Below the pieces are notes generated by a model. The model was not told the origin of the DNA and made no database searches. It was given only the letters and a program-made list of their open reading frames with translations. 64,000 nucleotides of DNA, taken from positions 20,484,102 to 20,548,101 of the forward strand of contig OZ022501.1 in NCBI GenBank assembly GCA_963989385.1. Reading direction: 5' to 3'. The stretch's first letter is position 1. Every line of letters starts with the position of its first letter. Origin of the DNA: Ctena decussata (Eukaryota > Mollusca > Bivalvia > Lucinida > Lucinidae). Positions 20,935 through 31,334 of the stretch are shown here, one piece after another. Position numbers and translations under genes: made by a program.

Positions 20935-22340
20935 TGATGCAAAACACAGCTTTTTCACAACTTCATATACTTGTTCAAAACATTAATGAATTGGTTAAAT
21001 CTTGAGCGTCTACTCCTGTTTGGTTGTTGGTTGGTTATTTTGGGTTTAACGGCTCTTTGAGACTGTCCTGTTTGGTAACTGTCAACGCTAAACACAATAT
21101 TATCTGTTTTGTTCTGTTTCAATTCTCGTAACGGCGTTCCCCAAGTGGTTCAGCGGTACGTAACCCTAGTTGCATATATCTGTCTATCACGATATTGTCT
21201 ATCGACAAAACGCCTATAATGCGGAAAATATTTATTACGGATAATTTGATTGGCTGTGATCGCATCCAATGAAATGGCGCAGTTGGAAAATGCCGTTGGC
21301 CAAGAGTACGTAAGGATTAAAGTAGATTAAAGTATCATTGGCCTGCGAAGATGTGCTACGACATGAAATAGTGCTTTATCAGCTCAAAATATTGAAGAGA
21401 ACAAGAATACTACAGAAATTGTAGCGAATTGTCCAACACCACACTGCAAAACGTTTTACATGTACTTCGATATGACTGTTATACCCCGTACCGAAATGTG
21501 TTTCAATACCTTTCTTTTTACGTATCAAACAACGTCATCCGTTTATTCCGTATAATGCATCTGCCATGGCCCGTACCCGTGAAAATTTCATATGAAAGAC
21601 GCCGATTTTTCTCAAGTGTTATCAATCAACATGATCTCACTTATGGATTTATATTTGCTGTAGATATCTGGGCTGCCAAAAACCATCAAAGAAAATTTTA
21701 TTAAATATTTACTTCTAGGAGGAATTAGGTTACAAAGACAAAATTCGATGCTAACATGCATTTTTCATATTCTTGTGAAATTTCTCGTCAGTCACGAAGA
21801 TAAAAACCAAAATGATGGCATGTAAATATGTACATGATAACATACAAAGACGACCCACACCTTTCTGTCACAAAATACATGCATAAAGCAGGAAAATGAA
21901 GAAAATAACTTACCCGCGAAAAGGCACGCGTCTCTGTAAACGTCTGTATTTTGCGTACCCGTCCGTTTTTTCCCCAAAATGTTAAAGAGCGGATGTACGA
22001 TGTGAACTCTTCTGTTAGTTCACATACCGTACCAACAAATTATTATCAGACTGCATGGTAAACGGATATCTACTCTTACTACGGTCAGGGGACGTCCAAT
22101 ATAAAACGGGCGGTCCAGTGCGAATTTTGCCTTACAGCAAATGCAAGCTGCAGTGATGACTCAGATTAGCGTGTGCATCTGCTATGTCACCGGCATGATA
22201 GATTTCTGGGTATCCCTAGATTATGACCAGGGAAGACTTTGATCAGACTGCACATCCGGATGTGCAAACTTACCTTGTATTTCCCTGTTTGCAAAGCCTA
22301 TATGCTACGAGTACCTTGGCTAGGATCACGACTTATAATT
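20935..22340. other. No gene recognised
   Basis: Contains a short GGGTTTAACGGCTCTTTGAG segment (21043-21062) that recurs at about 23095 and 45288 and is a dispersed repeat. The remainder is unique AT-rich DNA; short frames at 21429-21704 and 21792-21977 show no domain. Confidence 0.4.
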
Positions 22341-22576
22341 GAGCCGCGACACGACAAAACTAACACAGTGGCGTGTGCGCCAAGCGAAGACAAGTCAGGC
22401 AGAGCATCCGCCCAGTCTGGTCAGAGTCTTCATTGTGCGTTTAAAGGGTAGCTAAGGGTCTAAGCTACCTTCATGCCGACAGCAAAGATTCTGACCAGAC
22501 TGGGCGGATGCCTTGGCTGATCTGAGTTTTCGCTGGGCGCACATGCCACTTTGTTGGTTTTGTCGTATCGTGGCTC
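22341..22576. mobile_element. FB-1 foldback MITE, copy 3
   Basis: Starts GAGCCGCGACACGACAAAAC and ends TTTTGTCGTATCGTGGCTC. The flanks are AATT and ATAT, so the 4-bp duplication is no longer perfect. Same palindromic body as the other copies. Confidence 0.75.
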
Positions 22577-22888
22577 ATATGGTGACGCTCGGGTGGGTCT
22601 CAGCTATTAGGCCTACATACTCATGTTTCTTTTATATTGTCCTTTGGGTAGATAACTTTTAAATTTTGTGATAATTTGTACCCGATCCCATTGTGAGCAT
22701 ATAATTGAATAGGTTTAGTATTAACTAACTCAGTTTCATTCCTGTTTACTGGGTTTTCATTCCAGTTTTCCGGTTTGAAACGTAACACATTTTTATATTT
22801 ATTATAAAACGAAATGACGCGGTATTTTCTGAACATTTGTGTTTCTTATGTTTTTTTTTTGTTTGTTTTTTTGTTTTTTTTTTTAGAA

Positions 22889-24480
22889 AATACAGAATGA
22901 TAATGTCGAAATCATGCAAAGAACCTGCATATGTTTATTTTGTTTATGAGTGGAGATATGGGCGTTTGTATGTTGAGATAACGGGAAAAAATGTTCCAAA
23001 TGTTGCCAAATTGGTAACAAAAAATAAACATAAAGCCCGGTCTCCAGCACATTTAATATTTTCATGGCATGTAATTGATTGATTGATTGTTTTGGGTTTA
23101 ACGGCCCTTTGAGACAGTATTTCAGTCTAAATCGGGCCTTCTCCCAGAGATAGAGAAAGAGGAGAAATGATAGACGAGAGCCTTGAAAGAATGTCCAAAC
23201 AACCCCACCCGCACCTACTGCAAGCACAGTAGGTCCTTGCCCTACAATGTTCCAAATCAGAAGGACGCCCCGGCACTGGAAGTTACACACAGCATATATA
23301 AAAATGTTGTCTGTTTACAAAATATAAAATGAGCTGGAGGCTGGGCTGATATATTTTGAAAGCCGCAAAAGCTGCCAAACTCGCCAGAATTCACTGGGAC
23401 TACGGGTATGTTCAAGATAAACAAGAAAAATCTTTAAAAAAAAATAATCGGCGCAGATTAAATGGAAGTGTGTTTTGTAATATGTCTCTAGATTGTCTCA
23501 AGATTGAGCTGTCCAATTTGGAATTGGAATGGACCGCGGTCAGTCTTGAGATTGACCTGATTTCAAAACAGTTACCAACATGATGCACTGTTTGTGAGTA
23601 TTAAACCGAAAGTAGAAATCAAAAGTAGACCTACAACGCTAAAAAAAGAAAGTTTTGAATATCTGCGTCTGTTTTCGATAAAATTTCTATTGTAAATTAC
23701 AAACAAAAGAAATATTTTGAATTTAAATCTGACAGAGTGCTAGTATTCACGCAGTGCAGTACGACGGGAAAAAACGAAGATTAAATATTCATTGACCTTT
23801 GATATTATTGGCTAAATTTTGACATACGCGTTATTTGACCAATGAAATCTTGTGGAATATGGAAAAATACTGAAATTATACGCGGCTCTGCCGCGAAAAA
23901 CACAAATAGCCTACTTTATCAAAGAACTGGTTAATTTTGTGTTTAGTGTAAGGGCGCGTTTACACGAGCAAAGTTTCTATGTCACAGAAACTTTAACAAA
24001 GACAGTATGACAAACATTTTGCGTTTACACGGAGCAAATTATTTGTTAAAGAAAATGTGCCATAGAATCTTTGTCACATAAACTTTGGCAATGAAATATT
24101 TGCTGCAGTGTTCACACGACCAAATATTATTCGTCAAAGTTACCTGCAGCGATGAAACAAAATCTTTGTCACATTTTCCACGCTTGTAGCAATGTTCTTT
24201 GTTACATAATCTTTAGCAAAGTTCTCCGTTTACACGAACAAATTTAATTTATCAAAGTAACTTTAACATATTTATTTGTCAAAGAAACACTGTCATATTT
24301 TGGCATTTACACGAGCAATTTTTTCTGTGACAAACCTACTTTGTCATAGAAACTTTGGTCGTGTAAACGCGCCCTAATATTCAAGGGTTGAACTTTCCTG
24401 TGAATTGATCATTATTAGTGTAATAGGGCTTTTGAAAAATAAGTTTTCTGGTGGCCAAATATCAGCCTTATTATACCAGG
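22889..24480. repeat. Interspersed repeat R, copy A, with three nested interruptions
   Basis: Matches 53062-53520 in blocks: ATATGTTTATTT with TATGAG (about 22928), AGCCCGGTCTCCAGCACATT (about 23037), GAGCTGG-GGCTGGGCT (about 23331), AACTGGTTAATTTTGTGTTT (about 23925), and a final TTGAAAAATAAGTTTTCTGG. Compared with copy B it carries extra DNA at about 23065-23285, 23425-23925 and 23951-24375. Copy B thus shows the uninterrupted state. Open frames inside (for example 23356-23583) are not supported as genes. Confidence 0.65.
23951..24375. mobile_element. 425-bp MITE with ~31-bp TIRs and internal repeated motif
   Basis: Ends AGGGCGCGTTTACACGAGCA and the complement TCGTGTAAACGCGCCCT. Inside, variants of TTTACACGAGCAAA recur (about 24024, 24109, 24228, 24305), as do AAAGTTACTTTG-like words. 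The paralogous site at about 53410 lacks it. Confidence 0.8.
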
Positions 24481-24823
24481 TAGCTAATCTGAATATGAGA
24501 AAATATATAATATAAATATTTTATTCATAAGTTAAAACGCTGTGATTAATTACATTGAAAAGTTTGCCATGAAAACTAAAACTAAATGATATAAGGGCGG
24601 GAGAGTTAGAGTGCATTTACTGCACGATGTATAACTAAAAGTGGGGAAGATACGAATCATTTTAGGTGTCAGCATGTCTTTCGAGACGATAAAACGGTGG
24701 CGAGTTAAACCTACTAACGCCTAGCGTCCTTCAACGCTTAGCAACCATAAATAGTTGATGCTTATCAAGTACACAATTACAACCATAAAAATCCGGAAAT
24801 AAAAGCACCTCAGGCACTGCATG
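24481..24823. other. No gene recognised
   Basis: An AT-rich spacer between repeat R and H3, with nothing distinctive. Confidence 0.35.
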
Positions 24824-25956
24824 ATACCCCGCCACTGCTTGGCAACGTAACTTATTTTTTGAGATATATAATAGCTAAACAGCAACAGAACATATGATGT
24901 CCTTACTGTAAATAGATATTGATATAAACAAGTCATACATGAGCAGTCTTGTGAGATTTCTTACAATCTGGGGTATTCTGACCAGTGTAGATTTAGATCA
25001 GGTTGTAAAGCATTTCTTTGAGCTGAGAGGCTCTGTGTCTTATTCTATGGTGTTAAACATATCTGTGAAGTTTCATTCAGATATTCAATAAAGTATAGGA
25101 TACAGGTCAAAAACACTTTTCAGTTCTATCAAAGGTGGATAACTCATAAACAGGAAAGGTCAGAGTGACGGTCCTAAGTCACAGTATGTAACCTTTGATG
25201 TGAAACATATCTGTGAAGTTTCATTCAGATATTTCTATAGAAACGGTACGACAGGTCATCAACCATTTTTCAGATCTATCAAGGGCAGACAACTCATAAA
25301 CTGGGAACGTCAGAGTGACAGTCTTTAGTCACAATATGTTACCTTTAATGTTCAACATATCTGTGAAGCTTCATTCAGATATTCCATATAGTAAAGGAAC
25401 TACAGGTAAAAAAAATCAGACCTTTCAAGGGCGGGTAACTCACAAACTGGAAAGGTAAGACGTTCCTTAGTCACATATGTAACCTTTGATGTGAAACATA
25501 TCTGTGAAGTTTCATTCAGATATTCCATAGAGTAAAGGAATTTCAGATAAAAATCATTTTTCAGATCAAACAAGGGTGGACAACTCATGAACTGGGAAGT
25601 TAAGAGTGATGTTCCTTGGTCACAATATGTAACCTTTGCTGTTAAAAACATCTGTGAAGTTTCATTCAGATATCATAAACAGTAAAGGAATAGCGTCCAG
25701 ACAACCATTTTTCCAATACGAACAAGGGCAGTAACTCTGTTAAATATGGACAAATTTTGCCAATTAACAATCCCATACCACTTATTCCCGATAACATTAC
25801 GTTAGCCAAAATTTGAAGAAATTCCGGGAATACTCAAGTTATCGATCTGAAATGGTAAGCACGGACGGACGGACTGACAGACGGAAGGACGGACGTACGG
25901 ACTCCGAAAGGTATATCATAATACCCCGCCACACCTTAGTGGCGGGGTATAAAAAG
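24824..25956 (+). mobile_element. Pearl/Helentron-like element H3 (~147-bp tandem core)
   Basis: 5' ATACCCCGCCAC (24824-24835) is the complement of the 3' hairpin arm GTGGCGGGGTAT (25939-25950). The hairpin has a 12-bp stem and ACCTTA loop and is followed by AAAAAGG. About five units carry CATATCTGTGAAGTTTCATT. The microsatellite GGACGGACGGACTGACAGAC lies at about 25863-25905. Non-coding. Confidence 0.7.
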
Positions 25957-26539
25957 GTTTAGGCTATATCTCAAAAGCCGACACTAAATTCTTCAGTTGT
26001 GGAGTTCAAGCACGGTTGCGGTTGGTGGATTTCATACCACTCCGCTTTCATTATCAGCCTTCCATGTTGAAGTACTGTTAAAGAGGCCGTAAAACCAGAG
26101 GTCCTCTTAACCTCCATACCTTGCAGTACATTGTGCTACCTTGTGATACCAGATGTAGTTCTGCGGTATTTCATATGACCCCTCACGATATTTATGCGAA
26201 AGCGCTCACGGCATATATGCGAAAAGCTTCCATGTCAGTGAAGCTCTCTCAAATATGAGGCCAATAAGGTCCCATGATAAGGTCACGTCAGGTCACCTTA
26301 GATCGCAGCATTAAGATAAAGCTGCATTGTGGGTAACTTATGGCTTTACTTCAGTGTCTGAGTCAATGAATAGACTGTCTACAGCCATGGGCATTGGCGC
26401 AGATGATAGAAAACATGGGCAAACAGTGCAGACCCAAATCTGCCGCCATAGAACGCAACATCTGACCAGGGTTTACACTGTATGCTAAAACAATTATAGC
26501 AATTCCTGTAAAACTGATGAAAATCAAGCAGGGTTCGAG

Positions 26540-26670
26540 CTTATAAAACTTGAGAATAATCTCAAACTCAAAATAAAGCACACTGATTGGCTGCTTCCGA
26601 GCATGTGCTCGGAAGCAGCCAATCAGTGTGCTTTATTTTAAGTTTGAGAATGTATTCAAGTTTTAAAACC
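26540..26670. mobile_element. Foldback palindrome, ~65-bp arms, 2-bp centre
   Basis: The inner arms are perfect from AAAATAAAGCACACTGATTG through CCGAGCA-TG-TGCTCGG and back (about 26570-26639). The outer 30 bp pair with mismatches. Probably a foldback MITE; no gene. Confidence 0.8.
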
Positions 26671-26689
26671 TCAGGGCTGAACTCTTCCA

Positions 26690-27265
26690 ATATACAGAAG
26701 ATAAAAAGATTAAAATCTTACAGAGTTCCTTCGAGAGCAGAGATCACATTCAAAAGAAGGAAAATGGGCCGTACTTTGAAGTTTCGGCTATTCAAGCCTC
26801 ATCAGTGACCCTGAAAATATCTGGCAATGAAAACCAGAGATAAGCATACTATAATTTCTTAATAGTAATAAGGCAATATGTTCAAGACTGATAAGTACCG
26901 AAAAAAAAGTAAAAAAGTCCAAATGATTAAAAAGCTATGATCTAGAATAAGAGGCTAAACCAAACAAACACTAAGGCTGCGAAAGGAGAGGGATGGGCTC
27001 CGCCTTTCATCTGCTGTGCCCAAGATACAGTGGGTCTCTAACACCCCCACTGCCCCCTCCCCTACCCCCCCTACCCCCCCCCCCCCCCCCCCCCCCCCCC
27101 CACTACGGCTATTAGGCTATGGGAAACCTTTAACCTTTTAATCAAACACTTCTGATTTATCAGAATGTATCCCCTGATCTCAAAGGACAAAAATAAAATA
27201 TAATCTGCACTATGGTTGATGTACGGTGGAGACGTTTTGCGGCCGCAAAAGAGATGGGTTAACGC
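26690..27265 (+). repeat. 370-bp repeat family, interrupted copy with poly-C
   Basis: Begins around ATTAAAATCTTACAGAGTTCC and ends with CTGCACTATGGTTGATGTACG plus GGAGACGTTTTGCGGCCGC. About 170 bp of foreign sequence containing a run of 28 C (27074-27101) sits in the middle. Other copies are at 32340, 35005-36190 and 45597-46149. Confidence 0.7.
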
Positions 27266-27533
27266 TGTACAACGCCAAGGAAAGAATTCGTACTCGGAAA
27301 ATCCACGGCTAAATGCGGTTGCTTGCAGACTGACTGACTTCGGATGAATATGGGATTTTCCGAGTAATTAGGTCAAACGTGCCAATAAATTTGAACTTAA
27401 TGGCAACAGGTGTTACTCTACAGAGTATAAGATTATATCAGTAACAGCTCTGTGGATAAAAGATGTATTGATTTCGTTATACACTTTTCCATACAAAAAA
27501 TAACAACTAGAAAATGCGTTTATGAAACACTAT

Positions 27534-28516
27534 GCCCCCAACCATATGCTTGCCTCTAAAGAAGGTTCATCCCATAATGTTTAGGTCAGAAAGAGGTTTT
27601 AATCAGTTCAGCTACATGTTAGCCTGTAACTGTACGTTCCTATATATTACTGTACTTGACTGTATGCAAGGGTACCTTTGTACCAAAGGATTCAATGCAC
27701 TAAGTCGAAAAAGGGACATAACTTAGTCAAAAATTCACCAATGTTTTTTAAAAGTTAATCAGGTCATCTACACTTTGGGCAATGTCTTCCTGCAGAAAAA
27801 TATGATCCTAGCATCAGGGGTTCTTGAGATATTTTGTTCACAAGGTTCCATTAGCTTACAATGCACTAATGTTTTTCAAAAGTTAATCAGGTCATCTACA
27901 CCTTAGGTAATGTTATTCTGCAAAGAAACACGATCCTAGCATCAGGGGTTCTTGAGATATTTTTTCACAAGGTTCCATAGGCTTACAATGCACTAAGTCG
28001 AAAAAGGGGCATAACTCGTTCAAAAAGTCACCGATGTTTTTTCAAAAGTTAATCAGGTCATCTACACCTTAGGCAATTTTATTCTGCAAAGAAATACGAT
28101 CCTAGCATCAGGGGTTCTCCAGATATTTTGTTCACAAGGTTCACATAGGCTGACAATGCACGAAATAAAAAAAGGGACATAACTCGATAAGAAATTCATG
28201 ATTTAACAGGTCATCTACACCTTGGACAATGTTATCCTGCAAAAAGTCATTGGTTCTTGAGATATTTTGTTCGCAGGGTTCCATAGACTAAGTCAATAAA
28301 GGGGCATAACTCTGGAATTACGCGACCGGTGGGAAAAAGAAAAAAAATGCGGGTCCACTTATTTTTGATATACATGCCATATATAAAAGTTCAAGATCCT
28401 AGCATCAGGGGTTCTTGAGTTTCCCAGCTGCCAAGGAGTGCTACGGACGCACAGACGGACGGACAGGCCCAAACCATTATGCCCCCTCAACTTCTCCGAA
28501 ATTGGGGGCATAAAAA
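27534..28516 (+). mobile_element. Pearl/Helentron-like element H4
   Basis: The 5' end TATGCCCCCAACCATATGCT pairs with the 3' hairpin ending TTGGGGGCATA (28478-28511), followed by AAAAACGG. The core has about four units carrying AATCAGGTCATCTACACCTT and GATCCTAGCATCAGGGGTTC. ACGGACGGACAGG precedes the hairpin. Related to H5 and H7. Confidence 0.7.
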
Positions 28517-28556
28517 CGGACAACGTAAAAACTATCTGTAAGATATTAATAATGAC

Positions 28557-28811
28557 TGATCCTCGACACGAGAAAACCAACAAAGTGGTTGTGCGCCAAC
28601 TCAGATTAGCCTGGGCATTTGCTCAGTCTGATCAGAGTCTTCGCTTTGCGCTTAAAGGGCAGCTAAGGCTTTGCGCTTAAAGGGCAGCTAAGGGTCTGAG
28701 CTAGCTCCATACGGACAGTGAAGACTCTGATCAGACTGAGCGGATGCCCAGGCGGATCTGAGTCGGCGCTGCGCGCACAGCCACTTTGTTGGTTTTCTTA
28801 TGTAGCGACTC
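28557..28811. mobile_element. FB-1 foldback MITE, copy 4 (diverged)
   Basis: TCGACACGAGAAAACCAACA at the left and GTTGGTTTTCTTATGTAGCG at the right, with the usual inner arms. The centre has an extra tandem copy of GCTTTGCGCTTAAAGGGCAG. Outer ends are eroded and no target duplication is clear. Confidence 0.7.
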
Positions 28812-28907
28812 TAAAATAATGTAGACTTAATTGGAGCTGCTGATTGGTCATTTCTTAATCACCCTGCAAGTCAGCGCATAGGAAACCCCATATTGTGGCA
28901 GTTAGTA

Positions 28908-29627
28908 TAGGTCGTTTGTGAAAAAGTGGAGGGCGAAAAATTTAATTAATTTCTTTTTTACTGTATAAATTTTCATGAAACTTTGCATACATGAATCTAT
29001 TACACATACAAACTCAAGAAATTCAGAAATTATTTACCTTTACATAAAAAGTAACTTTATTAATTATGACCATTTTTCTTCTCAATTGTATGCCATTCTC
29101 ACATGGGAGGTAACCATATAGGTAAAACAGCCATTGTTGCTTCTATATTAACTATACTATCATGAACAAATTACCAAGTGGTCTGAAATCTGTTCACTCA
29201 GTACTAGGTAAAAAAAGAGGCTTTAGCAATAATAGGCCAATCAGTAGTAGTATTTCAATTCTCATATCGACGTTGTCCCCGCACCTCAGCGGAACGAATA
29301 GGCCAATCACTTGAAAAGGATTATCTTATATGTTTCTCCTTTATAATAGGGAGTATATCCCCATATAAGGGATGCATATTAAAAGTCTTACAACCCTGGC
29401 TGTTCCAAAAAACTGCACAAACCAAGCGTAAGATCTTAAAGATTAGAGACATTTTTTAACATGTAGTTGATCTGATAATTTTTTATTTACTAGTCAGAAA
29501 ATTCTGAAAATCATTGCCTAAGTTTATATGGGAAATGGATTAAGGAATGCAAAGTTTCATGAAAATTTATTGAGTAGTAAAGAAATTATATCAATTTTTT
29601 GCCCTCCACTTTTTCACAAACGACCTA
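28908..29627. mobile_element. 720-bp MITE with ~85-bp imperfect TIRs, TA duplication
   Basis: Left TAGGTCGTTTGTGAAAAAGT plus GGAGGGC; the right end is the complement, ending TTTCACAAACGACCTA. TA lies on each side (28906-28907 and 29628-29629). TIR similarity extends through AAATTTTCATGAAACTTTGC. No transposase is readable inside. Confidence 0.75.
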
Positions 29628-30349
29628 TATGATCTGACTGCAAGAAAGCACAGGCCAATATCAACCACTACAAACTTGCAATGTGTTAAAGTTTTTGTGC
29701 GGTTAAAATAACTTTCACTTCAAGCAGCTAGCTATGGCGCAAGGCGGGCTATGTTTCGACAAAGGGGCTTATCCGGAAAATGCCACCTTAAACACCTGTG
29801 CACCAAGCACTTTGAAATTTTGCACATTTTGTGATCTTTGTTTAACTAAAAATGCTGAGAATTTGAACTTGTAATCTTGAATAGTTCTGGAGAAATAGCG
29901 ATTTGAAAATATATCAAACATGTAGCAAAATGCTAAGAATGTACCTAGGTAGGTATAAATGAGTAGTTTTCTCATATGTCATCCTTCTGGGTTACCATAT
30001 CAAATAACGCACAAAACTATTATTTCTTATCCATATGCTTTGATTTTTGGCAGGCTTGTTCTTTGATAGTATCTATATAAGAATGCTGTCATATTAGCAA
30101 TTTCGAATTTATTTATGAAAATATGAACGCTTTTCTCTCAAATTACCATATTTGGAATTGTCAAAATTTAAACAGCCATATCTCCAAATTCCACTCGGAT
30201 ATTTTATTCAAATTTTCAGATTTTTCTGTTCTTATCAAATACTTTAAAATGATAGAAGACTGAAAACCAAAACTGTGAAGATTTCAAAATTAGGGTTTTC
30301 CGCAGTAGGCATATTGAGGCGGATCTTTTTGCAAATAATTTGAGGGCAG
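29628..30349. other. No gene recognised; one satellite fragment
   Basis: GATCTGACTGCAAGAAAGCACAGG fragments of the 106-bp satellite sit at 29631-29654 directly beside the MITE end. The rest is AT-rich without recognisable features. Confidence 0.5.
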
Positions 30350-30650
30350 AAATCCAAAAGTGTAACATCAAATCACACCACATAGCAAAACTCATGAAGT
30401 GGCATAATGCCTTGTTATTTCTGCAGTCAGTTCAAAGCATATGGGGAAAGTCAGAAGGTAGTACAGTGCCCTGTTTCCTTCCAGCAGATAAACCATACTG
30501 CATGAAAAAGTCATAAAATGGCATAATGCCTTGTATTTCTTTTGCCGTCAGATCACAGCACCTGGCGAAAGTCACAGAGAGACCAAAAGAGGCATATCAC
30601 CACCCTATGCATTCTTGCAGTCAAATCACACGACTTGGGGAATGTACAAA
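30350..30650 (-). repeat. 106-bp satellite monomers in inverted orientation
   Basis: ATCACACCACATAGCAAAAC and CATATGGGGAAAGTCAG read as the reverse complement of the main array monomer, with much divergence. This marks an orientation switch at the left edge of the satellite. Confidence 0.6.
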
Positions 30651-30654
30651 GTGG

Positions 30655-31334
30655 CAATCTCTACAGACTGGCCAAGTGAAGAAGTAATACACCGCTTAGT
30701 GTATTTGGCTGTTTTCATTTCAAACTGTCCAAAGAGCCACTGTATTTTAGGTCAGTTTGGGTAACAGATACATATTTCAGCCACGCATGACATTAAATAT
30801 ATCAAACTGTAATATTTACACTTGCCACTTACTTCCCATAGGTAACTGGCTTCATACACCGATGACCGGCAGTTGATCACGTGACGCTGTCGTGAATCGA
30901 CGTCTAAAGTGAACAAACGTCTTGCTTCCCCCATAGACTAGTAAGCCTAGGGCATCGTCATTTCATGACTTTTCCGCTGTGGTGTGATCTGACTCAATCT
31001 CTACAGACTGGCCAAGTTAGGAAGTAATACACCGCTTAGTGTATTTGGCTGTTTTCATTTCATACTGTCCCAAGAGCCACTGTATTTTAGGTCAGTTTGG
31101 GTAACAGATACATATTTCAGCCACGCATGACATTGAATATATCAAACTGTAATATTTACATTTGCCACTTACTTCCCATAGGTAACTGGCTTCATACACC
31201 GATGACCGGCAGTTGATCACGTGACGCTGTCGTGAATCGACGTCTATAGTGAACAAACGTCTTGCTTCCCCCATAGACTAGTAAGCCTAGGGCATCGTCA
31301 TTTCATGACTTTTCCGCTGTGGTGTGATCTGACT
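30655..31334. repeat. 340-bp tandem duplication
   Basis: Two units start CAATCTCTACAGACTGGCCA at 30655 and 30995, with few differences by eye. The unit includes GATCACGTGACGCTGTCGTG and ends in sequence shared with the 106-bp satellite (AGTAAGCCTAGGGCATCGT). The minus-strand 60-codon frame present in both units is treated as chance. Confidence 0.85.

Noticed and set aside
21130..21170. A tRNA-like A box (AGTGGTTCAGCGGTACG)
   Set aside because: No B box or matching acceptor stem was found within tRNA distance.
30752..31274. A 60-codon minus-strand frame (MGEARRLFT...) present twice with a GAAGTAAGT donor-like site
   Set aside because: The two copies lie in a recent 340-bp tandem duplication, so their similarity says nothing about coding. 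There is no domain and no acceptor partner.
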